Assembly (NCBI GenBank): GCA_013397455.1
Contig: VYZB01000030.1
Span: 1,774,546-1,838,545, forward strand
Length of the DNA stretch: 64,000 nucleotides
Source: Crotophaga sulcirostris
Lineage: Eukaryota > Chordata > Aves > Cuculiformes > Crotophagidae
Direction: 5' to 3'
Each line of letters starts with the position of its first letter. Position 1 is the stretch's first letter. Of this stretch, positions 39,664 through 50,800 are shown in pieces. Below the pieces are notes generated by a model, which saw only the letters and a list, made by a program, of their open reading frames with translations, had not been told where the DNA came from and searched no databases. The translations under genes were made by a program, and so were the position numbers.

Positions 39664-39868
39664 CTGTCCTACTGATGATGTTGACACCATCTGTAAATCA
39701 AGGTGGTTTTCCAGCCAGACCATGAGCTACAAACAGGGGAGGATCAGCAGGCCAGTGGGAATGCCTTGTTTTCCTCAGGACAGCTGCTGGATCTTATAAT
39801 CAGGACTATCTGATGCACTGATGTCATGCTAGTAATGGTATAACTGTATCAAACTAACGGCACAATGG
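39664..39868 (+). repeat. Duplicated block X1 (inverted partner 57,227-57,420)
   Basis: About 200 bases matching the reverse complement of 57,227-57,420 with scattered substitutions. In the partner arm this block is joined directly to the equivalent of 44,741 on one side and to the CR1 sequence equivalent to 49,430 on the other. Short matching bases (ACAAT; CTG) lie at the two junctions. Confidence 0.85.
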
Positions 39869-42800
39869 GTTTACAAAAGGAGCAGTATATGCAGAAATAT
39901 ACATCCATGCTTGCTAATCCCTCATAAGCCTGTAATCCTGATTCTTTCTTTTTGAAATAGTAAGTGCAGATGTATTAAGACCCTATCACTAGCTGCATGC
40001 AAAATTCCCCTCTTCCTGCCTGGAATCTGCTGTGTAACCTACACATGGTGGGACAGGGGGGACGTGTCATCCCCCTCGCCCTCAGCCCCCTGTAATGATG
40101 ACTGTGATGGTGCACGTTTGAAAATCCCACCCTGGGATTTTTCCCTCACCTGTACCAGGGGGAGCACCTGGAAGCAGCCACAGCTTCACTACTTACTTCT
40201 CTCTGGCAGGTCTGAGGATGACTTCTAGAGGGTATTTCTGCATGAAAATGAAACAAATTTAGTTACAGGCATGCAAGTAAGCAAGGGGATGCCTGCTGGT
40301 GTTTGACAGCCTCCTCCAGCTAGCCCTGGCAGAGTTTTTCACCTCCTTTTTTCTGTCTGTGTCCCAGTGGTGCTAAATCCCCACCTCCACCAGTGCCCCC
40401 AGCCACAGACAGCTGCTTCCAGTGAGACTTGGTATCAAACAATATTTCATAACCATTCTCCAGCCACTGCACACATACAACATGGAAATAACCCTTCCAT
40501 GAGTGACAAAGTAATAGTCACTAATTACACAATTAATTTATTCTTTGACACTAATAAAAAATGAATTTGTGTTACAAAGGAGAAGAAAAAAAATCTAAGG
40601 ATTTGTTTAATTAAAACTACAATGTACTGAAAATTCAAGTAATTTTAATGATACAGACAATGCTGCGATTGTATATTTAGTAATTAGATACCTACAGAAA
40701 TGACACTTTTCTTTCTTTAAAGCTATTATTTATTTCTCTTCTTGTTTATTTTTCTTTCTTGACAGTCTTAAGGGCACACAATCATGGGAGAAAATTGCAG
40801 CGTGGTGCATCAGCTACTGACCTGCCTCCATGTGTGATTCCTTACCTGTGAGCAGAGGTGTCACATCCTCACCTCGTGCATCCCGATCCCCACTGAGGCG
40901 CAACCGCAGATTTCACTTCCCAGCCTCTCTCTGCCCATAAGAGCTGCTCTCTGTAGCAAGAGCCCAGCAAAGGTAGGCAGCAGTTTAAGTTGTGACTCCA
41001 GCCACAAAAAGTCACTGGGACAGAGTTGATAGGCAGAACAGCTTCAGCTTCTTGTTGAGGGAGTCAAGGAACAGACCGTTAGCCCAGTGCTATATATATA
41101 TTATGCTTATATATCCTTATTTTAACCAATGTTATATATATATATTAAGTATTCATGTATTCATAGCTATAAAGGCCTTTTCTCTACTTGAGCTAAATTG
41201 TATAACCGTGACCTATTGTCCCAGAAGGGTTTTTATTTGTGTTAAATGGGTACTGAGATTACAGCACTCCTTGGTAGTAGGTGCAGAAGCTTTCTGGAGG
41301 AGACAGGAGAAGATGGATAGTCCTGTTGAGGCTCAGCAAAGAAACCAAAAACATGAGAACCAAGCAGCTCGGCAGCACGGCTGGCTTCACATCTGAAAAA
41401 TCAGATACAGGGGCTGGCTCACTCTTGGGAGGACAGGGTGTCACCCAACCTTGTCATTCCCCAGGGAGATGCTAACTATACCCATGGAGTGGAGACACCA
41501 GCACCCAGCATGCAGCTCTCACACACTCACATGGCCCAGTTCTGGTGGCTTCAGCTTCCCATGGTGGTCCCCAACTGCTTGCCAGTTCCATCTGTTCCCT
41601 GACCTGTAATCCAAGGAGACTGAGCCAGGTTGGCCTCCGTGGTGCTGCTGCTGGCAATGCTTCACAAGCACTCCATGCTGCATCTCTGACATGCTTTTCC
41701 ACCCTGCCCTGCTCCTCGAGGGCAGCGTTCCCATTTGTGTTGCCCCCAGCAAACAGTGCTATTTGTTGCTGGCTCCTTGGTACCCAGGGGAGCTGCCAGC
41801 CTCATCCCAGACCCCCGTTGCACCCTGGCAGCTCTGCATCAGCATTCTGCAAGGAGCCCCTGCACCCTTGTACCTCCTTGCCCAGCCAGGAGATCACTGG
41901 AAATCACGTTAGTGAGACTGGCAGGTCCCCTGCTCAGAACTTAACCCAAGGCCTGGAGATCCCTCTGACTGCTGGCTTTGAGACTCATGATCACACAGAC
42001 ACAAGCAATGAGATTTTCCTAGCCCATCTGTTCATTCCCAGTGCACAAAAAGGAGATTCCCCCAGTTCCTCAGAGATGTGTAACCTCCACGGTGTCTCGA
42101 GAGGAAATCAGCACAAGGCTGGCCTGGGTGCTGGTGCCAGGATGCACAGTGGTGGCCAGGTATGCTGGTGTCCCCTCGCTGGCTCTGATGCTCCAGTCAC
42201 TCCAAAGCAATCAGGGTAGAAGCGGCAGCGAGCTGGCTGCTGGCTGTTACACTGGTGCCAGATGGTGGATGAGATTAAAAGAATTTGATTTTCAAATAAT
42301 CCATAAACCTGGCTGAGCTAATGTCATTTCATATGCATTATCTTGTAATCCCAGGGAAGAGAATGTTTTAGAGCAAAGAGCCTTATTCTCCCTCCCTGCA
42401 AGGACTCTAACAAGCTATAGATAATCCCCTTTTTGTTGGAAGGTGTTTAAGGGGGACCTACAACGCCCAGAGTGAGGCACAGGGGCTGCAGCTCTGCGCC
42501 GGTGCCTGGGAAGAGGACAACCAGGCCCCCAGCACCACAAGGGCCATCTTGCCTTTAGTTTCATAGGGGTGAGAGCAGCACACAGCAGGGCCCAAGGATG
42601 CCTTGAACACTTCTAGTCAATACAGGAGGATAAAGGAGGGATTTTGCCACTCCTGTCCTCTAACACTGCATGGGAACCCACGCTGCATCAGTGGGGTAGG
42701 GGGATAGATACACCCCCTTTCCTAGGTAAACACATTTTTATGCCCACTTTTGGGGATAAACTCCCAAAGCTCAGCCTAAGTAAGTCAAGGGCACGCTGTG

Positions 42801-44740
42801 CCACCCTGGGGACAGGATCAGGCCCTTCCTGGTGGCTGAGCCCCACAGCAAGGGTCCAGCAGCCACACTCTCTCCCTCCAAGGTGAGGGACAGCATGCAG
42901 CTGAAACCTGGGCACTGATGAAAAATACCTTCACTGCCCTCTTCCGAAGCAACTGCTGCACAACCAGGCCATAGGAAGTTCATCCTCAGGGATTTCTTGC
43001 CTTCTTACCTGTGCCAAACAGCTACAATCATTTTTTTACACTAGCCCTACCCCATATGGATGGACCCTTTCCACACCTTTATTCCTGCACAGCACTCTGA
43101 GCAGCCCCCAGCACCCACCCACCATCCATCCTCCATCCTTAAATTCTGCCTGCCTGCTCCCTGCCTCTTTTCTCTGCCCTAGCGACTCCTTTGAGCCTCT
43201 GATTGCTTGTCAAGCCTCCATGGAGCAAAGATAGACCCTCTGCCAACTTCAGGGATCCTTCAGCACTCAAGGCACCAAGCTTGGGCACAGCAGTTAAAAT
43301 TGGTGATCCTTACTCCATGTTCCAGGCTGCCACGCTGGAGTGTATATAAGCTAGAGCAGGAGGTGATCTTAAGGGGAAAGGGAAGGAAAGCTCCACGGGT
43401 GGGATTTCCCAGTCACTGCCTGCCATCTAGTGCCTAGCACCAAGCTGTATCATGGGCAACAAGCAACATCTGCCTCCATCCTCAGGGGAATTTAGCTCTT
43501 AAATTAGAGCCAGTGCGAATTGTGCATCGGGCTCTCAGCATTGAGGAGTTTCCCACCGTGCTCCTTTCTCTGGGCCAGGACCAGAAAGGGGGTTTTGGAG
43601 TCAAAGAGCCCAAATCTTGGTGGAACCTGTCAGGGAAAACAGCTCAGGAGGGAAAGGAGGTGATGTTTTGTGCCTGCTCAGGTTGCAAATGCAATGCCTA
43701 GCTACAGCAAGCTAACTAAATACAACACATCTTGCTTTGCTGCACGCTGTTACCTTCAAGGTCATGTCTTCGTCGTCAGCAGCTCTGATCAAAGTAGTGC
43801 ACACAGGCATTGTGTGAAGAATGCCACAGACAGCCTAAAAATAAAGAGGCAAATGGAAGCGTGAAGGAAAGGAGCAAAGAGTGAGGCTTGTCAGCTGCGC
43901 AGGAGACTGAAAACCTACAGAAAATCAGGAAATAAACAAAAAATAAGCAAGAACCACTGACTTTGTGACTCATATTCCAGTGCTTGGAGACACTACTGGA
44001 ATTTCCCACACAGTTCAATCCATGGTCATCCATTGCAGCAGCAACACAGCCTCTACAAGCCACTTTTAGCCTTTGGGTCAGCACCAACAGCAGGTGATTT
44101 TGAGTGTTTTAAAGGTCTTCAGGTCATTGAAAGGGCTGATACTGCCCCTCCCCTCCCTTCAGTGGGGCCGTACCTGAGCTCACCTTTGGGACTGGTCGCC
44201 TGGCAGGTTCTTGACCCTCTGAAAGAGCTCTGATACATACCTACCTACCTACTCATAAAGGTAGGAGAGAGCAGGAAAGACAGCTACAGCTCACCACAGT
44301 CTTGTCTGCAGGGAGGGGAAATTAAGAGACCTGAAATCCAGAAGGGTCTGTGATAGGCAACGTCTGCCATGCTCACCATCTCCAGCCCCTGCTAGGTCAG
44401 AAGCCTCTAGCATTTTGCTGGAAGGGTCCCCTCTGCTCTACCACATCCCCTGCTTCTGCACAGGGGACAAGACTTGATGTTGAACTGTGAGTGCTGGTGG
44501 ACCAGAAGAAAACTGGGTCCCTACCTCTAGCAGTCATCTGTTCTGCACCCTGAAACAGGGAACTCACTGCCCCTCCACAGGGCACTGCAGGTATCATACA
44601 CCCCAAATTCTCAGCCTCCCTCCTCACCAATGCCCTTATCACTTGGCTGCCCAGTCCCCATCACATCCTGCTACTTTCCTCAAGCTCATCCAACATTTGC
44701 AGCCCGTGCCATTTGCAAGTACCACAGCTCATGAAACAAT
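39869..44740. other. 4.9 kb non-coding segment present only in the left arm
   Basis: The flanking blocks X1 and X2 are contiguous in the right arm, so this segment was either inserted here or deleted there. It contains an AT microsatellite at 41,091-41,147 and no recognisable gene; the longest frame (41,545-42,219) resembles no family. No terminal repeats or target-site duplications that would mark it as a single transposon were found. Confidence 0.7.
41091..41147. repeat. (TA)n-rich microsatellite with palindromic halves
   Basis: Two TATATATATA tracts about 35 bases apart, both able to form hairpins. AT-rich palindromes are breakage-prone in vertebrates. No gene is associated. Confidence 0.85.
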
Positions 44741-46117
44741 TGCTGTTCTGCAGAGGGGAGCGCTGGGTCTGACACAAATGGGCTGCACTGGTCATTTGGA
44801 AAAGGCAGGGAGGGCAGGGCAGCAGCTTACAAATACGCAGAACCAGATTTACTGATTAGCACATGGCTCCGATTTCCTCCAGTGCTTCCAGAAAAGCAAT
44901 AGGCAATATTAACAAAAGGATTACTCAGAATTCAAAAGCAAATGGGATTTGTGACCCATTATATTAACCGGGGACTGGGGAAAGCTCTACAGAGAGAGAA
45001 CGCTGCCAGCAGGTCACCAAACCAATTATTAAGAGCTCACAGATCACCAAGCTAGATATATACACACATCAAGATAAATTTCCATTTGCCTGCAGAAGCA
45101 GGATGCTGGCTGAGCCACCCTCCCAACCCACTGTGCTTTTTTTAAGGTGCCCATTAAACCGGGATTATATCCAGTTCCTTTCCCCAGTAATTCACTTCCC
45201 CCACACGTTTAATACTGTGGAATAACGTTTGGGAGGGCAAAACCTGAAAGGAGAAATGTATATAGACATAATTGCTTTGAGAGAGGAGAGAGAGCAGAGA
45301 GCAGGCAGGCAGCACGTGGTGGGAGCAGGCCAGCAGTGCACCCTCACCCCTCACACTGCTCATTGCCCTCCTTGCAGCAGCGCTGGCCCACCCTGACTAA
45401 CCCTTCCTATTTCAGTGGAGCAACAACCCTGGGTCTCTGAGCACTGCCTATCAAGTCCTGCCAGAGGACTTTATACCCCTCCAAGACCTGTTAGGGAAAA
45501 GCAGCCTTGACAGCAAAGCTGTGTCTGGAACCACCTGAAGGAGCTTCCTGCTGGCAGCATTTTGTACTCAACTCACAAATTCCTGGCTTTGCTCCTTCAG
45601 GGTTTGGTGTTAAGAATTGGGTGTTCTCAGCACAGCTCCTGGAGCAATTTTACCCTGAGCCCAACTTTCCCTGTAACCCCCCTTCTCTTATATCTCTTCT
45701 TACCTTTGCAGAGATTCACTCTAGTGTTGCCTTCCACCTGCCCCATTCTGCTTCCTTCCAAGATGCTGCTTATGTCAAAATACAGGGCTGATGACACAAG
45801 GGAGGAAAACGTGTCCTCAAAAGACAAGGATGAGTTCTGATCCACTCCTACCTCTGCTGACCTCAGCGTGATTTTCCACATCATTTTCTGCTGTGTCCCT
45901 GTGCTGCTGTGAGCAGAACACCCCACACCACATCCCCTGCAGGCAGCTGAGCACAGCAGGAATGGGCAGCACTTGCAGAAACCCCAGGCACTGCCAGAAA
46001 AATCCCAGAAAAATAAGACAATGTCTTCCATCACAAGCACAGGAACATGAACAGAACAAAGGCAAGCGATTGACACTGCATTTCTTCTCCTACAGGTTTT
46101 CAGAGAGCAGGAAGCAG
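44741..46117 (+). repeat. Duplicated block X2 (inverted partner 55,653-57,226)
   Basis: The reverse complement of 55,653-57,226 matches this block closely; one 69-codon frame (45,154-45,363 minus versus 56,601-56,810 plus) differs at a single residue. The right copy carries about 190 extra bases at 55,693-55,883. No protein or RNA function is recognised. Confidence 0.9.
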
Positions 46118-46174
46118 TGAAGTCCATGGCTCCAGCAGCCTCCCCGGCTCTACATGTATTTATCTTGAGTGCTA

Positions 46175-47542
46175 CTCTAGGAGTGGGCAACCTTCACCTA
46201 CTGGGTGTGCTGGTCCCTGGGGCAGCCACTTCCACTTTGCCTCCTCTCCTTGCCTGCAGGTTCCCTCCCCTTCCTGATCTCCTACACCACCATTTGCGTT
46301 GCTGACACCGGGCACTTTAGGATAACTGGTCCAAGTTCAAGTCCATTTATCCTGCCAAGGTCCTACTGCTTTTAGTGCTTAGATCACTTTTCAGTGTGAG
46401 AGTCCAAAAGCCCTTGGAATTTTAAAACAATAATGTCAATTTTTTTCTCTCCATTGGACTGTATATCTGTGGGGTTTTGTTGTACTTTTTTTCTTGTCCA
46501 TATTTAAAATGTCTTTTGGCCATAATTTCTTTTTGTGATGAAAGTGTTCTGACAAATTTAATTTGACCCTGTGCTGCAAAGCAGTTCTGCATGAGTGAAC
46601 CAGGTAGGTCAAGCAATCTTCCACTCCGATTCCTTCCCCTAAAGTAAAAAATGACCCTACAACCACAAACCTGGTGCACGCAGGAGACCCTACAATAACA
46701 AACCAGCGTGCACAAAGCCTGCTGCTGCTGCTGAGTGCCGACACGGTTTCAAATGTATTGATGTTCCTCCCGAAGTGCCCTTTCTGAGGGCATCAGCGTC
46801 AGCAGTCCTTTAAGCTGTGAAATGAGGGTGACTCACGAACCTCACAGGTGCAAGTGGTGTCAGTACCTCGATGGTCCATCAGGTCTCTAACCTGCGTCAG
46901 CAAAATCAGGGGTGAAGAAGGAAATGAGAATGACAACCCAACCAGAATCTGAGGGGGAGAGGCCAAGAGAGATGGAAAACAAAAGTCTCTCTGAGACTGT
47001 GTCCCCACTCCTTACCAAACACATGCTGCAGGGAGACCCAGCTCTGCAGACCTTCAAGCTTGGGCTGTTCCTGTCCTTTATAGGTCCATGTCAGAAACAT
47101 CGACTCTTGACGTGCTTTCCTATGGGCTCCAACATTTTCCTCTACCAATAGCCTGAGAGATTCTTCCCTGCCGCTTTCTGCAGAGGCTTTGGGAGGATTG
47201 ATTTTTGTGGGCTGCACCTCTGTCCTCCTGCGTTTGCCTTGAATATTGCATCTGCTGGTGCAAGAAACCCTCTTTGGGTCAAAGACAGAAGCAGACCAGA
47301 AGTGCCTAACAGCCCTGAGCCTGGGAAAGCAGACAGGAAGGCTGGTAAAAGCAAACTTGAGAAGCTGTGAACCCTGTTGCAATCAGGAATGGCTCTTTTG
47401 ATCTGGAGATGCTTAGAAACTGACATTTTCTGAAGAAACGACAGTGAGGTCTTTGGAATAAAGCAGGAATTTATTTTTTTTTTTAAAAAAAGGTGTCTCA
47501 GCCAATACAAGCAATTACACATTCCTAGTTGTCGCTCCCCGC
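46175..47542 (-). repeat. Inverted repeat A, right copy
   Basis: Reverse complement of 37,101-38,476, nearly identical. The homology ends at 46,175 next to about 58 bases not seen elsewhere, then block X2. At its other end it passes into the CCCTAA tract. It lies exactly between duplicated block X2 and the duplicated promoter block, so it looks like DNA copied into a break junction from the locus 9 kb upstream. Confidence 0.9.
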
Positions 47543-47661
47543 TATCCCTAACCCTATCTCTGCCACTAAAAGTAACCCGACCCTAACATTAAATCCTAAT
47601 CGTACCGTGAACAACGGTAACACAAACCCTAACGCTAACCCTAAGCACTAAACCCTGAACT
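47543..47661 (-). repeat. Degenerate telomere-like tract, CCCTAA on plus strand
   Basis: About 120 bases of imperfect CCCTAA units: ATCCCTAACCCTATC, CGACCCTAACATTAAATCC, AACCCTAACGCTAACCC, AAACCCTGAAC. It begins where repeat A ends and stops within about ten bases of the position corresponding to the intron 1/exon 2 boundary of MRPS11 in the inverted promoter copy. It is clearly longer than the matching tract at 37,071. Confidence 0.85.
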
Positions 47662-47809
47662 ACACAAGAAAGAAACAGGAGCGCGCGGTGAAAGACGCCG
47701 GGGTGGCCGCAACGCTCTGCCCGGAGCGCGGGGATCCCGCCCCGGTCCCTCCCACCGCCTCCGCTCACGCCCAGGCCGCCGCGAGCAGCCGTTGCCAAGC
47801 GACCGCCAT
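47662..47809 (-). pseudogene. Relic of MRPS11 exon 1 and intron 1, antisense upstream of MRPL46
   Basis: On the minus strand this reads a start codon in the CCATGG palindrome at 47,806-47,811, then [14 protein letters not shown], then a conserved GTGAGC splice donor. The true MRPS11 exon 1 at 58,952 reads [13 protein letters not shown] with the same donor. Intron-1 sequence continues, with several substitutions and a gap, to a TTTCTTGTGTAG acceptor-like end, after which MRPS11 exon 2 is replaced by the telomere-like tract. It therefore cannot make uS11m. It is the MRPS11 side of a duplicated bidirectional promoter and may still drive an antisense transcript. Confidence 0.85.
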
Positions 47810-47888
47810 GGCGGCTCCTCTTTTCCCGCCCTCTCGCCGCGAGGCACGCTGGGATGGCGGTGGAAAGATGGCGGCGCGGGGCAGCTTC
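47796..47888. promoter_or_regulatory. Bidirectional promoter copy serving MRPL46
   Basis: GC-rich, CpG-rich sequence with an E2F-like TTTTCCCGCC at 47,821-47,830 and a YY1-like AAGATGGCGGC at 47,865-47,875. YY1-type ATGGCGGC sites near the first codon are common in vertebrate mitochondrial and ribosomal protein promoters. A near-homologous block stands upstream of MRPS11 (58,790-58,951) in the opposite orientation. No TATA box is visible. The transcription start is not determinable from sequence. Confidence 0.6.
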
Positions 47889-50800
47889 ATGGCGGCTCCC
47901 GCGAGGTGGGGCCGCTGGTTTTGTACCGCCGCACCTCGGCCCTGGCGGCTTTTCGGGGCCGTGTGCTTGCTGAGGCTGCCCCGCATCACGCAGCCCCTCG
48001 AGAAGGAGGAGGAAGAGATGGCGGCTCTCATGGAGCAGGTAGAGAGGGGACGGGAAAAACGGATGGCTGGGGGGGGGGGGGGAGCGTCCGGTGGGGCTGC
48101 CAGTCCAGGGGAGACCTTGTAGAGACCTCCCAGTACTGAAGGGGCTTCAGGGAAGCTGGGGAGGGGCTTTCTACAAGGGCATGGAGTGACAGGACGAGGG
48201 GAATGGCTTTGAACTGGAAGGGGGCAGATTTAGATTAGACATGAGGAAGAAATTCTGCAGGATGGGGCTGGTGAGGCCCTGGCACAGGTTGCCCAGGGGA
48301 GCTGTGGGTGCCTCCTCCCTGGAGGTGTTCAAGGCCAGGTTGGATGGGGCCTGGAACAGCCTGGGCTGGTGGGAGGGGTCCCTGCCCATGGCAGGGGGGT
48401 GGGACTGGGTGGGCTCTGAGGTCCCTGACACTGAAAATGCCAGCAAATAAACTCGTAAGACTTGTTTTGTACCAGCCTTTATTTCAGCGCAGGGCACAGG
48501 AGGGAAAGCTTCCCATTTGTTGTGTGCAACGAGACGAGAGCTGGAGACAGAATTTATATCCAGCTGACATGCTGGTATCAGTTCTCCCAGCAATCTCATG
48601 CACATTCTACTACTTTCCAAGGACTGATCTTAACCTTATGTTGAACTTCACAACAGCCAAGTCTCTGCTCCTTAGAGCTTTGAAGCCAGTTCTCTGTCCA
48701 GCCTTGCATTCTTAGACAAGGGAAGAAGTATTGTCTGGGAACAGTGCTAGTTAAAAAACAGATTGTCAGAGGAACAAGCTGTGTCTGCATAACTTTCAAA
48801 AATACTGCCACTTAGATATCGCTGAATTAAGTTAGAAAACCAGTTCTACAGAAAACCAACTCTACTTAAGCCAAAGCTTTCCACTCTCTGCAATAAGAAC
48901 CACTTCTTGTATCATCCCTTCCAACTCAAACCATTCTGTGATCAAGGGTCTTGGTAGCGCTCCTGTGGGCCATGAAGCAATGCTGGGGGCTCTGTGTACA
49001 CCTTTCTGTCTGCACCAGGTATCCTGTGTCGTGGTAGCGCTCCTGCGGTCTTCCCTGATGTTGCCAGAGCTCCAGATACAGACTCCTGCTAGGAGCAGGG
49101 AAGTCCTGCTTGAGCTCAGAGAAATTTTGTTGCCCAGGGCTCAGTGCTGGGTCTGGTTCTGTTCAAGGTCTTTATGAATGATCTGGATGAAGGGATTGAG
49201 TGCACACTCAGTAAGTTTGCAAATGACACTAAGCTGGGTGGACGTGTGGATCTGCTTGAGGGTAGGGAGGCTCTGCAGAGGGATCTGGACAGGCTGGATC
49301 CATCAGCCAATGCCATCTGTGTGAGGTTCAACAAGACCAAGTGCTGGGTCCTGCACTTGGGACACAACAACCCCAGGCAGTGTTACAGACTGGGGAAGGG
49401 TGGCTGGAGAGCTGCCTGGCAGAGGACCTGGGGATGGATCTTGGATGAGAGCAGCTGAATATGAGCCAGCAGTGCCCCAGGTGGCCAAGAAGGCCAATGG
49501 CATTCTGGCTAGTGTGGCCAGAAGGAGCAGGGAAGTGATTGTGCCCCTGTATTTGGCATTGGTGAGGCCACACCTCGAATCCTGTGTTCAGTTCTGGGCC
49601 CCTCTCTGCAAGAGGACATTGAGAGGCTGGATCGCATCCAGAGATAAACAACGAAGCTGGTGAAGGGGCTGGAGAACAAGTGTTGTGATGAGTGGCTGAA
49701 GGAACTCGGGTTGTTTATTTTGGAGAAGAGAAGGCTGAGAGGGAGACCTTCTGGAAGGGAGTTGTAGCAAGGTGAGTGTTGTCTCTTCTCCCAAGTGACA
49801 GGTGATAGGATGAGAGGAAATGGCCTCAAGTTGCACCAGGGGAGGTTCAGACTAGACGTCAGGAAAAATTTCTTCCCTGAAAGGGTTCTCAGACACTGGC
49901 AGAGGCTGCTCAGGGAGGTGCTTGAGTCACCGTCCCTGGAGGTGCTTAAAAGACAAGTAGATCAGATGCTCAGAGATATAGTTTAGTAGTAGGTACTGTT
50001 GGACTCAATGATCTCAAAGGTCTTTTCTAACTAAACGATTTTATGGCTCTGTGAGATTCCCATCATTTTGTATTCACTGAGTTAGAAGTTATTTCATTCT
50101 GCTTGCCAAGTCCACCCCACAGTGCTGGCGCCTTAACAATTCTCTGTGTTGCCCTTCTAGATAGAGCTGGAGAAAAGCCACTATTCAGATCATGAACTCC
50201 GCAAGATGCAGGAGGAGGAGCAGCTCAGGAGGAGGAAGGAAAGCGCCTACGATGATGAGGATGAAGCACCTGGCAAAACGGTCATCATGGCTCAAGATCT
50301 GGAGGACAAGTGGGAACAGAAGTTCCTGCAGTTTGAATCTGCTCCACGGATAACAGGTACAGGCTGAAATTCATGGTGGGTATGAACACCTCAGTCATGT
50401 GCCAGACACAGCTGAGTGCAATTCAGTGGAGGGGAGGCATTTGCTGACTCTTTTTTGTTGTAATGAGGGTCTTGACTCTGGTAGCACATTATTGCATGAG
50501 GGATTAACTGGCTGTCATGGGAACCTATGTTGCTATGCTATGAAGTATGTGTTGACATGACCTTATTGGAGCAAAGTGGTGAAAATGGGTGTTGTTTCCA
50601 GACAAGAAGAACCTCAAGTCACTTGGTTCCCAAGCTCCCCTGGGGCTCTTGTTGATTTTTGACAAGCTGGAGATCCAGGCTGCTTCCTGTAAATTCCCTT
50701 TGGAAATTAAACGGGTAGGGTGCAGTCTAGCAGTGGGTTCCAGCTGAATCCTGCATCGGCTTCCAGAACAGCTAAGAGCATTTCCCTCTAGATTTTTGTC

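Noticed and set aside
37071..47661. Reading the whole 10.5 kb as one DNA transposon with 1.4 kb terminal inverted repeats
   Set aside because: No transposase, no target-site duplication at the outer edges, and the interior contains blocks duplicated elsewhere for a different reason. The filler model explains it more simply.
49116..49370. An 84-codon minus-strand frame duplicated exactly at 57,480-57,734
   Set aside because: It is the antisense of the CR1 reverse-transcriptase fragment.
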